This document shows, one piece after another, positions 24,384-35,037 of a DNA stretch of 64,000 bases (position 1 is the first letter of the stretch; each line of letters begins with the position of its first letter). The translations under genes and the position numbers were made by a program. The notes beneath the pieces were generated by a model that was not told where the DNA came from, searched no databases, and was given only the letters and a program-made list of their open reading frames with translations. The stretch comes from Scleromitrula shiraiana. Lineage: Eukaryota; Ascomycota; Leotiomycetes; Helotiales; Sclerotiniaceae. The stretch is from contig JABELC010000005.1 in NCBI GenBank assembly GCA_028455995.1, positions 1,488,001 through 1,552,000 on the forward strand. The letters are read 5' to 3'.

Positions 24384-26201
24384 TATGACGGGGTCTTGAA
24401 TTTGCTTCGTCATGTACGTTATTCAGGCCACGCATCTCTCTGTTCTTCTCCCCAAAGTGGGTCATATCGGTGATAGTTTAATTCTAATACTACTCTTTTC
24501 AAACCATCAATGCATTCAAATGTGCCTCGTTGAGCATAGACAATCTAGCTAGGTCAAGTAGCCTAGCGTAGGTACTATGTATCTTGCATCTGAGTTCTGT
24601 CTTTCTTTTCCCTTAATTTTTTCTCTCTTCTTTCCTCCCTTTTCCCAATGGATCTTAACAAACATGGCATCACGGGTACCACTGTACACCACTTATGAGT
24701 ATGTACCATCTTTGGTAGCTGAAATCGTTACGGAAAGAATCATGTACAGACTGATAGAAGTATTTTATGCTACCTTGGCCCACCTGCACACTTCGATGAT
24801 TCTATTGATTCACATGCCAAGATACACCATCAAATATATCACAATTTTCCCTTCGCAATGAACCAATTAGATGGAAAGTTAAGGCATACTGACCGAATAT
24901 GGTTAACGCGCTTTATCCCAATAAGAACATTAGAAGACTGCAGATTGCAGATCCTCCATCTAAATTCCAATTACAAAATCTCGTATGCTCTACATGCTAT
25001 ATGCAGTTTTCCGTTGTACGCCCGTCCACAAGATGATAATCGGCGGATAATATGATTGATATCTGGTACGCCATAAGGAATTTCCGAATCGGTGTTTTTC
25101 GCCTTTTTCTTATGAAGAACTACGTATATCCGGCGAAGTAGATTTAAATATTGGTGTTCCAAGGAAAATATTTTATGTGTTTGGGTATACTTGTAAGCCA
25201 ATCTGGTTGATCATCAACCATCAGTCATTCATTATATGAAGGTTAACTGCATGTCTTGAGTAACACCATACCAGGAAACCGTGAAAACTCCGAGTAACGT
25301 TATGGAAAGTGTGTGCCTAAGTAAAGTCGTAACCACTGGAAACGCCTCCAATTTCCATAACCCAGGTTCCCGGCATATTTAGCACTGTTGTGTAATACAA
25401 GGCAAAAGAGTCCCTTGCGCTGAGCATGAGGTGATGTCTTCGGTATTTGAAAAATCTCCACGTGCGAAACCCACCCGTTCAGGTTCGGAATCGGCTACAT
25501 TGAGGAAATACCCAAAGTTTTAATCCGTTAGTTTTGGTCATTCAATCCGTTTCCCCGCTCCACCCCGATCACATTCTCTGTTCCCGATATGATATATCAA
25601 ATTAAAACCAGCCCTATTTAGATGCTCGTGCCTCCCATCTAGGCCGATTTTCGGCAGGTACCTAGCCCGTGGGTGGTGGTCGACCAGCGGTTCCTAGTTA
25701 GGAAACTCGCACTGTCCCTATCGCCAGAAAGATTTCTACGGCGTTGTCACATCATACCAGCCCACCCAGTATGTATGTTGTCTATGCTCGTCCTGAGATA
25801 GATTGTTAGTTGATGGGACGATGCAGATACGGTAAAGCATTCTGGTTATGTTTCACTCAACATGAGTTCATTGGAAATTCTGTCAACTGGATCAAGAATC
25901 AATGGACAGATGTTTGGATGCAGCTTAATTGTATGTTCAAACCGACGGCGTGCATTTCTTGATGACGCAACTATCCTAAGCACATTCTGGGCCTGTTCCA
26001 CTCAATTGTCGACCACGAGAAGATCATGTTGCCTTTCACAATGCTTGCCAACTATGATTTTTTGCCTCCATCTATATAAGCCTGGTCACATCATGTGTAG
26101 TATCGGGGATTATCTACACCATCATACAAGATCTGTACTCTCAGGAAAACAATTCAAAACCGGCTCACTTGGCCCCCAAGTTACCAACAGAGATCTCCGG
26201 T
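24384..26201. other. Intergenic region upstream of the glycosyltransferase gene
   Basis: 1.8 kb with no supportable gene. A 129-codon ATG frame at 25862-26251 overlaps the glycosyltransferase start in another frame and has Cys/Ser-rich random composition, so I leave it out. Positions 25300-25700 have noticeably more balanced base composition than the flanks, but no frame stands out. Confidence 0.5.
26072..26080 (+). promoter_or_regulatory. Probable TATA box of the glycosyltransferase gene
   Basis: The motif CTATATAAG lies about 120 bp upstream of the first in-frame ATG (26202). That places a predicted transcription start near 26105 and leaves a leader of about 100 bases. Confidence 0.45.
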
Positions 26202-27548
26202 ATGAGAAACTTTCCTGTTGTCAAGATGCTCCCAGCTATACTCGTCCTTAACGATCGTTATTATCCGAGTTCCACCAATTCTGCTGCAAAAGTTGGAGCC
26301 ACGGCATTTGCGTTGCAAGTGGCTCGAGCTCTTGATGATGTAGGCCTGTTCGGCGGGCTTATTCTGTATGAACGACTAGATCATCTAAAGACGCCCCTTG
26401 TACAGGTCATGACAAAAGACTCGACGCCATGCGTCAAATTATCTTTTCACTTCGGCATGGGTACTGCACAAGTTCGATATGCTTTGTTTACTGCAGCTGC
26501 CCTCCTCGCGGCCACCTTTTCAGAAAAGCTACCTCCAATTTTATACTACCAGACTGATACACTTCTCAAATATCATCCAAATCGTCTTCCATACTGTGTC
26601 ACACATCACGGGCCTTTCTACTATGACTTCACTCGTCACTTTAGCGACGATCTTGCTGCAGTTGCATATGGTTCTGATGAGAAAGCTTCTCATTTGAACC
26701 GTTCACAAGAGGAAGGACTACAACATTTGAAGACTTCTGATCGCGCTTACGTTCTGCAACACTCTTACAAGCAAGGCGAATACCTCCTAGAACGTGGTAT
26801 AGACCCGGCTCGTATGCGATCTCTCAATCCTCCGATACATTCTATGCGTGTTGAGAATCATCACAAATCAAGCAACATCGACAACTTGACATCCTTCTCC
26901 AACAGCAAAAGGACCCTCATATTCACTGCTGTAGCTCGACTAGATTACTTCAAGAATATTGATCTTCTAGTGGATTCGGTGACCTCACTTCTCAACCGGG
27001 GCCGATTCGTGCGCCTGTTGGTCGTGGGTGGAGAAGGCACTTCAGATAGAGCATGCGCCAAATTACTTTCTCGGGTTCCAAGAGAACACAGTGCCCATGT
27101 CAAAATAACATCTAAGATTCCAAAAGATGACCTGTATGCTCTTTTCGACTATGCACAGACTCATGGCATATTCGTATGTACCTCTCGTTACGAAACTCTG
27201 GGTATTACTCCGCTGGAAGCTGCCTTAAGTGGTGTAACTACACTCATGCCCGACTGCGATCTCGTCGAAGCTTCGCGTTACTTTCCGGCAGACTATAGAT
27301 TTGAGCCTACAGCGTTTGGTTTGTCGGGACTTCTAGATGGCTTTCTTCGTCGAAGATTGAATACTTCTGGCCTCGAGTTGCAACGATACATTGATAACTT
27401 GATCTCTGAGAAGAGATTCGTCTATGACTTGCTCACTGCCTGGGCTGATTTCTCTCAGCATGCTTTGGGGGTGTTAGCCACAGTTCCTAGTGCTCCTTAC
27501 GAGGAATGTGGCGCATTGAGAATTGGGGGCCGGCGAAATTCCATGTAG
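26202..27548 (+). CDS. GT4-type glycosyltransferase, intronless
   Basis: A retaining GT-B glycosyltransferase of the group 1 (GT4) type, transferring a sugar from an activated donor; acceptor unknown. One uninterrupted exon of 448 residues from the first ATG (a TTG 33 bases upstream is ignored; Met at 26226 is an alternative start). The N-terminal domain starts AILVLNDRYYP; then ITHHGPFYY-like sequence (CVTHHGPFYYDF). The C-terminal domain has FTAVARLDYFKNIDLLVDS, RLLVVGGEGT, and the family's E-x7-E signature in RYETLGITPLEAALSG (the two Glu flank TLGITPL). No signal peptide or clear membrane span. It looks more like bacterial GT4 enzymes than fungal ALG-type ones and stands alone between gene-poor flanks, so acquisition by transfer is possible but untested. 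Confidence 0.85.
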   Translation: MRNFPVVKMLPAILVLNDRYYPSSTNSAAKVGATAFALQVARALDDVGLFGGLILYERLDHLKTPLVQVMTKDSTPCVKLSFHFGMGTAQVRYALFTAAALLAATFSEKLPPILYYQTDTLLKYHPNRLPYCVTHHGPFYYDFTRHFSDDLAAVAYGSDEKASHLNRSQEEGLQHLKTSDRAYVLQHSYKQGEYLLERGIDPARMRSLNPPIHSMRVENHHKSSNIDNLTSFSNSKRTLIFTAVARLDYFKNIDLLVDSVTSLLNRGRFVRLLVVGGEGTSDRACAKLLSRVPREHSAHVKITSKIPKDDLYALFDYAQTHGIFVCTSRYETLGITPLEAALSGVTTLMPDCDLVEASRYFPADYRFEPTAFGLSGLLDGFLRRRLNTSGLELQRYIDNLISEKRFVYDLLTAWADFSQHALGVLATVPSAPYEECGALRIGGRRNSM

Positions 27549-28201
27549 CTTCGGCATCATAAGATAAACTGTTCTTTGGGATTTGCTATAGAATCGGAAG
27601 CAAGGATTTTGTAAGCCTATCATGGCAATGACAAGCATTATTGTATCATGTTTGGTTTCTGTTTAGTAGTTAACAGCGATAGTTCTGAATGTCACATTTA
27701 TACATTATTGAAACAACTGGCAAGGTATTGCTCCTACTTTCTGTCGTCTATCGGTGAAATGTTAAATTACTACGGCGTGGAAGATATACCCTTGTTCTCT
27801 TACTGGGACATAATCGAGTTAGCATCTCGGATCAAGGATTAGTCTGACATCTGAATGCTGCGCCACCAGGAACCTTGCAGTCGAGCACACCTCGTTATAT
27901 TTTAAGAGATATCAGCGTGGTATCTTCCCTTTGCCTTCATCCATAGGATTTGGTAATTTCAGATCATTTGAGAGATTGGATCATAATGTTCAAAGCAAAG
28001 TAAAGTTATCATTTGCCTTGCCCCAAGTTATCTATGATCTAAAAGCAAATGCAACATAACAATCATACAATCTCCATCGTATTCTTCGTCCGAGTCCTTC
28101 AATCCATACCTGCCAGAAACTTGCAGCATTTAAAATTACAAAGAAAAGAATGTTGGGCAAGTGCCCAGTGGTAGCGAAAAGCTCGTAATTGCTCAATCGC
28201 T
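27549..28201. other. Convergent 3' flanks of glycosyltransferase and Bys1-like genes
   Basis: 650 bp between two facing stop codons. A short frame at 27648-27842 has no recognisable features. Nothing else visible. Confidence 0.45.
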
Positions 28202-28870
28202 CTATGCCTCAAAAACGGACCTCTTGCTGTTGAAACCAGCAGTCGGCTCGCACAAATCTAGCCACATAGTTCCTGTGGACAATGGACAAGTTCTGGTATT
28301 CCTATCGTCTGGGTGTTGGTACGCATCCACGCAGAGCTGACCAGCTGGACACTTGAGTTGAAGACAAGTTCCAGTTCCTGAACCTGCTCCCGTTGGGCTA
28401 ATCTTCACATTCTGATTAGCGAAGGGCGAGCCCACCAAACCAGATCCTGATCCATCTAGATCGCTAAGATCCCAGTAAAGGCCACCGTATGCTCCAGTGG
28501 TCCAGCTGTATTCAAATTGTAGAATTGATGGCTGGACAGCCCAGTTGGAAGTCGTAGCAATCTTCAAAGATACTCCTTCACCGCTGGTGTTCCAAGGAAG
28601 AGTAAGTGCATTGCTAGATCCTGAGCCAGCGTTGATGGCCCATGGAGCGGCTCCTGGTGTATAATAACAGATGCCGTTTGCACCTTTGTTGCAGCCGCCG
28701 TTGATTGATTCATAGATGTATACAGGGAATGTGCACCTAGAAACGTATTAGCACAATTCAATAAATCCATAATTGTAGGAGACTTGCCAGTTGTTGATAG
28801 TAAGCGAAGCAGATGCTATCGAGGCCGAGGTCAAAGCAACGAGAGCTGAAAAGGCGTAGGAGTAATGCAT
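28202..28870 (-). CDS. Bys1/antigenic thaumatin-like secreted protein
   Basis: A small secreted protein resembling the Blastomyces yeast-phase-specific Bys1 and fungal antigenic thaumatin-like proteins, found at the cell surface or in culture filtrate; biochemical role unknown. Exons 28788-28870 and 28202-28736, 205 residues. The signal peptide MHYSYAFSALVALTSASIASA is followed by LTINNWCTFPVYIYE, the typical opening beta strand and Cys of the domain. Eight cysteines in the mature part (ten expected in some relatives) include CNKG, ICYYTPG, CLQLKCPAGQLC, RTCPLS and DLCEP. The intron has a GC donor: GCAAGT at 28787 paired with a TAG acceptor at 28737. Only this choice gives an open frame through the conserved Cys. 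An AT-rich intergenic region lies upstream. Confidence 0.85.
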
Positions 28871-31327
28871 TTTGTAGATGTTTGAGTAATCTTGTTAGAA
28901 GAATGTAAAGGAGTGTGAAACGTTCCTGTTGGAAGTGGAAAAAGGAGCGTGAGAAGGACTAGGCCTAAAGAAAGTAGAGAACGAAAAAGACAGTGAGGTT
29001 TTCAGATGATGAAACCAGAAGTTTGGATGTGGTGGTGGTAAAGCATATTGAGTAAGGGAACTCTTGAAATATATAGAGATAATGCAGGCGCACTCGATTC
29101 TCAGAAACGCCAATGCCGAAGGATGAGGATGATATGAAACCATGTTTCCTGCAATAGATGGTGAATTTTCTTTCCCACATGGTTTTCAATGTAACCTCAG
29201 CTGACGTGGGATTTGGTCAACACCAACCCCATCGGCGAGGGCTAGGTTGACTACCACTATCCAGGTGTTCAAGAACCATGGACCCTAAAAGAATCGATAC
29301 GTTGAAGTAAGATTGGCTTTTAGTTACATTATCAAATTCGTCTGTTCCTTCCAAAGTATTTCGACTTAGGTGACGCCCCGCCAATTTAGCCGAACTAATT
29401 TCCTTGCCCTTATATGCCATGCTATTATTTCAATCTTTGACAAACATATTAATTCAGCCTCATCCTTTTGGCACGCTTCAGGTAAGATGAGAAATTTGAG
29501 ATTCACTTGACCAAAATGGAGATTAACGGCCAGGCAAAGGATGTTATTCTTTCTCTTCTCTCTCAAATGAAATGCCCCTTCTGCACCCAAAAGACCTGCA
29601 ATTCATTTGAAACTGCGGTGTGCCAATTTTCAAATCACTCAACATATTTTGTCATTAGATGTTCAAAATCGAACGGTTAGTGACTGTCGCTAAAAGGGTC
29701 TGGTCTAGTGGTATAGTGTTCAACCAAAATCTAATATAACTTAATTAAAAATTGGTCGTAAAGCATAGACTGCTGGTCTTCCTTCACAAAACAGCCTTAT
29801 GGGGGCCCATGGGTCTCTGAATATATCAACATCGCACAGCTCTTTTCGGATGTGCTTGGGCGAAAAATTCGCATCATTCCCCGCTTTTAATCATGAATTG
29901 CCTGCAAACAGAATAGTGATTACTGTACCATATTTCCTGAAAAGGCCTCAGAAGTGGGATGTTATCTATTGTCTCGGTGCATGCCATGAGATAACCTGCA
30001 CCATGTTGGCTAGCCTAATGCATTAAACCGGCAATATACACAACCAAGCCCCGCGCTACCCCAGTTGCAATATGATTAAGATTTGAACTGCGAGTTCGCT
30101 TGAACAACTTAACAGGGCTGGTTATAAAGCTTTTTATTGAGAGTCACGGCTACAGCCGAAAGTCCAAAGGGGACCTGGTAGATGAAGAGGTGTATAATTC
30201 TAGATATACAGTACATAAGTTGCCAGATTAAGGCGTCGGATCCCTTTGTGGTAAGTTCCATTAACAATAAGAGTCTTGCGTCTACGACTCGCATTGAAGA
30301 GCCGAGAAGAATAACATCTCGTCTTGCGTGAGGATAACCTTTGGAAGCTTCACCTGTCTATTTGCTCTCGAAGCTCGACAGCAAAGACCCCAGAGGAACG
30401 ATGACTGGGTTCAGTTAGATGAAGGAAGAAAACGGTTCTAACGGGGATGGGGCACATTTCCGCTCCCAACTATCACAGCAGGGAAAGTGCTCTAGGAGAA
30501 TACCTTCACACTTCAATGGTATGAGTATATGCATTACTTGATGCTCCACTAGACATGTAATCAAAGAAGAGGTCTCCGAGTATACGATGTGACCGCAGGA
30601 AGTTGTTACTTCTTTAAAAACACTCGTTTCGCGAACAATTCGGATATATTTCCACCAGCCATCGCAATGAATGGCGAAGAGCTTGTTATTCAATATGATA
30701 CTTCCTAAGATTTGAATCCTGCGACCGCCCAGCGGAAACCTTGGAATAGAAGATATATAACTCTTTATTTTCTTCCTCAACTGATACTCTATATTATCAA
30801 CTCTAAGCGGAGGCACTTCTCGGAGGCCTGTCGGAATAGAAGTATTGGTGTTACCTGCTTTTTCTATTGCAGATATGCTCTTGCTATTATGGCTACCTCT
30901 CTTCTATGTGAAGAGGGCGACGACGACGACGATGATGATAAAAATATTCCGAGGTCAACCAAGTCCGGACCAAATCCGGGAATAAATTTATCCTCCGTTT
31001 TTGCCCGTTGACTGGAATTATGTGATTTCAATTGAATAAACTCTTATTGGTTAATCTGGTGAGGTAAGCGATGTTCACCTCGGATAGATTCGTTAGCTCG
31101 AGATTTCGCCTTCTCCACAAGATTCATACCTATTGTTGTGTGTTTAATCGAATTGAATTTATCTTTGGGTGTTTGTTAATAAGGCAAATACATTCAACGA
31201 CGGCTCTACCGTATATGTGCCATTGATAATTAAGATATTGTAATAAATCCTCTCTTTCAACTATATTTCAACCTCTACCAAATCAATCAACTCCTCATCC
31301 TACTACTCTCCACTCCCCCTCTATACA
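28871..31327. other. Intergenic region between the Bys1-like and sdhB genes
   Basis: 2.5 kb separating divergent genes. It contains a tRNA-like fragment at 29696-29721 (listed separately) and, on the minus strand at 30415-30816, an ATG-less open frame of 133 codons that I do not call. The last 150 bases before 31328 are pyrimidine-rich, as in many fungal core promoters and leaders. Confidence 0.5.
29696..29721 (+). pseudogene. tRNA 5' half-like fragment (A box only)
   Basis: Acceptor-like GGGTCTG is followed by TGGTCTAGTGGTAT, a good match to the internal A box (D arm) of eukaryotic tRNA genes and similar to the start of fungal tRNA-Pro genes. No anticodon arm or GGTTCGANTCC B box follows within 150 bases, so this is a fragment at most, and chance is possible. 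Confidence 0.35.
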
Positions 31328-32269
31328 ATGGCAGCTCTCCGTACAACAGTCCGCAGCACCCGCGCGATATTCGCCGCCTCGCGACCGGCCTTCAGATCTC
31401 AGATGCGAACGATGGCATCTGTAGATAGTCCAACAGTCTCTCCATCTCGTCCCGTTGAGCCGGCTTCCAAGACGTCAACAGTCAAAGAACCTGCTGCCGA
31501 CTCCGACTCTTTGATCAAAACTTTCAACATTTACCGATGGAATCCAGATGAGCCAACCAGCAAACCCCGCATGCAATCATACACTTTGGATCTTAACAAG
31601 ACCGGGCCAATGATGTTGGATGCACTCATTAGAATCAAGAACGAGATCGACCCTACTCTTACATTCCGAAGATCCTGCAGAGAAGGAATTTGTGGTAGTT
31701 GTGCAATGAACATTGATGGCGTGAACACCCTGGCTTGTTTGTGTATGCATCTCAACTTTTGCCCCCATATATCTTCAAATACTTACTGTCCAATAGGCCG
31801 TATTCCGAGAGATGCCAAACAAGAGACTAAGATCTACCCATTACCCCACACTTATGTCGTCAAGGACATCGTTCCTGACCTTACACAATTCTACAAGCAA
31901 TACAAGTCGATCAAGCCATACCTTCAACACGACACCCCAGCACCAAACGGAAAGGAATACTTGCAATCAAAGGAGGAACGTAAGAAGCTTGATGGACTCT
32001 ACGAGTGTATTCTCTGCGCATGCTGTTCAACATCTTGTCCTTCTTACTGGTGGAATAGTGAAGAGTATTTGGGACCAGCAATTTTGTTACAAAGTTACAG
32101 ATGGTTAGCTGATTCTCGTGACGAGAAGAAGGAAGAGAGAAAGGCAGCTTTGGACAACAGCATGAGTTTGTACAGATGTCACACAATTCTCAACTGTTCA
32201 AGAACATGTCCGAAGGGATTGAATCCTGGATTGGCAATTGCGGAGATTAAGAAGGAGATGGCTTTTTAA
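31328..32269 (+). CDS. sdhB: Succinate dehydrogenase iron-sulfur subunit (complex II)
   Basis: Transfers electrons from the flavoprotein to ubiquinone in mitochondrial complex II. Spliced product 295 residues with an Arg/Ala-rich mitochondrial presequence ending near RTMAS. The [2Fe-2S] ligands are Cys117, Cys122, Cys125 and Cys137. The [4Fe-4S] ligands are Cys209, Cys212, Cys215 and Cys276; the [3Fe-4S] ligands are Cys219, Cys266 and Cys272. A 54-bp intron (31743-31796; GTATGC donor, TAG acceptor) has no stop and is a multiple of three, so the unspliced frame stays open and would add 18 residues inside the conserved CLCRIP. The ubiquinone-site residues Pro220, Asn225 and His267, which correspond to the Botrytis Pro225, Asn230 and His272 positions linked to SDHI fungicide response, all have the wild-type identity. 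Confidence 0.98.
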   Translation: MAALRTTVRSTRAIFAASRPAFRSQMRTMASVDSPTVSPSRPVEPASKTSTVKEPAADSDSLIKTFNIYRWNPDEPTSKPRMQSYTLDLNKTGPMMLDALIRIKNEIDPTLTFRRSCREGICGSCAMNIDGVNTLACLCMHLNFCPHISSNTYCPIGRIPRDAKQETKIYPLPHTYVVKDIVPDLTQFYKQYKSIKPYLQHDTPAPNGKEYLQSKEERKKLDGLYECILCACCSTSCPSYWWNSEEYLGPAILLQSYRWLADSRDEKKEERKAALDNSMSLYRCHTILNCSRTCPKGLNPGLAIAEIKKEMAF

Positions 32270-32565
32270 GCTACTAGGTGGATATGAGGGTGGATTGGAA
32301 ACATGATGAGACAACAATTCAATGCAAATTTGTGGTGTTTGGGGAACGGCGGTTGCTGCTAATGCGGCTTGTCTACAGTAGATACGGAGATTAGCAATAT
32401 GAATTATAGCCAGCTTTTTTTTTTGTTTGTCTGGAGTCTCGAATTCAGTACCCAAAGGACGAGTGATTTTTATAGAAAATATCTATTGATCATATGTTAT
32501 GGCATGTAGATGAGGAATCATGGTCAAAATCATCCGCTACTATGGCCACCTTGTCCTCCACCACC

Positions 32566-32967
32566 TTATCCTCCACCAACCGGCTGCTGAACAACTTCAT
32601 AGACGACGTGCAAAAGATCTGTAAAGCCCCTGCTGTACATCAATGCAATCGCCTTCCCAATTCTTCGCATAGCGCTCTGGTTCATATCGCACGCGCCATT
32701 CGCGTCAAAGACCGCAAGCGTTTGCATGGCTGTTTCCCTGGGAAGGCTCCATTCGACCTTAATCTGCTGGATAATATATCTCCGACCCAACGCAATCTTT
32801 TCTGTCTGGTTCTCTTCGATTGTCTCATTAAACTCCCTCGCCATTGAATCAAACATGAGTTCAGGTTCCAGCCCCAACGCTGGCATCAAGCAGGCTTGGG
32901 TGCATAATGGTGTGGATCTCCATGGTGATGCGCCGGCTTCAGAAAACATAACCAATACGCATGGCAT
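32566..32967 (-). CDS. Hypothetical protein, possible small gene or exon
   Basis: An ATG-initiated open frame of 133 codons with protein-like composition. After a Cys/Pro-containing start it becomes helical and charged (MAREFNETIEENQTEKIAL, KVEWSLPRETAMQ, MRRIGKAIALMYSRGF). I recognise no family. The local sequence is more GC-rich than its surroundings. The tail lies about 300 bp after the sdhB stop on the opposite strand. It could be a complete small gene, a last exon, or a relic. Confidence 0.35.
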   Translation of the reverse strand: MPCVLVMFSEAGASPWRSTPLCTQACLMPALGLEPELMFDSMAREFNETIEENQTEKIALGRRYIIQQIKVEWSLPRETAMQTLAVFDANGACDMNQSAMRRIGKAIALMYSRGFTDLLHVVYEVVQQPVGGG

Positions 32968-34725
32968 TTCTCGTAAGTTTTAGATTGTTGTTTTCGCGGG
33001 CTGTGTAAGCAGGATCTTGCTGGGCCCAACTTGATGTGAGAAGGCTGCTGTGGTATGCAGCGTATATCTTATATCCAGATCAGCTCTTTCAATATTTTAG
33101 AAACAAGATGAAAGTGATGGTTTGCATGAAAAAGACGTGGTTAACCTTTGAGAAGCCTCAAATAACTGCCAAAGGAGAAGTGAGTCCAATGAGAAAGCAT
33201 GCTCATGACAGTTTTTCATGTCTTGTTGACTACTTTGTTTTGCCATTCCTTTCTATCTGTACTATCGCCTTCATCCAAAGACAAACATTGTTCAATTCCT
33301 TTTCCTTTTCTTCTTCTATCAACGACCTTTCAAATTCTATCCAATCTAATTCCTGCAATGGATAATGATTCTATTTGATTCCACATAGTAGCAAAGCTTA
33401 GTCTATACCTTCATACAAAAGATTACTTCCTTGCCCAGACTACAATTCTACTAGTTGCTCACATGTTTTCATGCTATTTAATCTTTATTCACATCATTTT
33501 CTCTGTCCCGATCCAAAATATGGAACCTAGTATATGCAGTGTACACATTTCATCTAGAGTATAAATGCTAGATGCAAATAGATTACAATATCATGTTACA
33601 TCTTAATTATGATAAATTCAATGGATGAGCTGTATTAATCAACAAAACCTTCCAAGAGCTGATTGTTATAAAGAGACAAACACGCCGTTGCAGAAACTTG
33701 TGAATTCCATACAAACAGTACTAAGGAAATGATTCATTTCCAAAGGATCTCAAAGAGGAAAACAAAGTGTTGACTGATTTCTGGATTCCATAATCACTCA
33801 AAAGAATAGAAACTGACAGATACTACGGCCGTTAGTTAAGGGTTCGTAGGATCACAATACACGATTTACAGTTGATTGCGACTTTCATGTCATCTGGGTA
33901 TAAAAGCTTCATGCTAATTGGTATTTATATACATCTCTAATGAATTATGATGGAAGTATTAGTGTTTATATGGTTTGCTCTTTTCATAGTAATGGTGAAG
34001 AGCGGCAGCGAGAGAGGAAGGAAAATTTTGATGCCGGCGGGTGGTTACTATAGGGTTTTTTTTGGTATGGAATTGCAGCTACATGTATGATTGTATCATC
34101 TGTGATGGAGTAAGAAGATCGTAGGAGAGAAATGTGCCTGCATCCGATAGAGACCGATGAAGATACGGTAGTCATATATTCTTATTCCTTGAAACCATCA
34201 TCGAAGCTGGTATCTAGATTGATCTCTGCTAATCTGTTTGACTCTTTCCATGTATTCATTGAATAGTTATCTCCTCATGACAGTGACATTGTGTTGTCAC
34301 CAAGATTCCACATATATCGGAGATTCTCCAAGGCTACCAAAGAAGATCGACCACATTGGATTTCATGTTTCCTAAATCTATTTTTTATACCCAGTGCATC
34401 TCTCTTTGGGAGGGAGGTTAGCCAACAGCCCGAAAGTAACAATCACAGGTACTATACGGCCATGCGAATGTTTCTTCATTTCCGAGGTTGTTCAAGTTAT
34501 ATTATTTCATAAACTACCTTATCTATATACCTTCCAATGCAGTCATTTTAATCTGGCTAACTCTCCCATGCTATCTTCCTGTTTTGATTCCCATCAGCGT
34601 ACATGACGTAGTCCTCCAGATGATTCAATCTCCCCACAACCAGTAGTATATATCCATAACATTCATAGATTTATCGCCAGACCACAATATCAAGATATCT
34701 GCTGAGCGATAATTCAGGGGGGGCT

Positions 34726-35037
34726 GCCATCCAAAAATATTATGAAGCCTTCAGAAGTGCGGAGAAACTTCAAGACTAGATGGCCAATATAGACACCAAA
34801 ATAAGAAGGCAAGATAGAGTCATTGACGCAAGTTTCCAGATTGTCAATTTCTCTGACTCTCAAGCTGAATATCATAAAGCTCTAATAACTGAAAAGACGA
34901 AAGAAAAAAAACTTGAAGGGGGTTCAGTCAAGGTTGAGTTCACTTCAAATAATGACTTTTACTTTATTCCTCTGCCAAAACGAAAAAGAGAAAGGGGGGC
35001 CTTTCCACCCCCTTCTGCACAAAAAATCACGAAATGA
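34726..35037 (+). pseudogene. Degenerate coiled-coil-like coding fragment
   Basis: One frame reads AAIQKYYEAFRSAEKLQD, meets an in-frame TAG, then continues MANIDTKIRRQDRVIDAS and on through a Lys/Glu-rich helix to a TGA at 35037. Charged, helix-forming composition on both sides of the stop looks like a broken or intron-containing coding region. The family is not recognised. The part from the ATG at 34780 alone would be an 85-residue protein. Confidence 0.3.

Noticed and set aside
25862..26251. 129-codon ATG frame overlapping the glycosyltransferase start
   Set aside because: Ser/Cys/Leu-rich random composition, and it overlaps a clearly conserved coding region in another frame.
30415..30816. 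133-codon minus-strand open frame
   Set aside because: It starts only at a GTG, has no recognisable motif or fitting splice sites, and its Cys/Ile/Trp-rich composition looks like chance in AT-rich DNA.
32494..32847. Plus-strand open frame after sdhB
   Set aside because: It is antisense to the more protein-like minus-strand frame at 32566-32967 and looks like its shadow.
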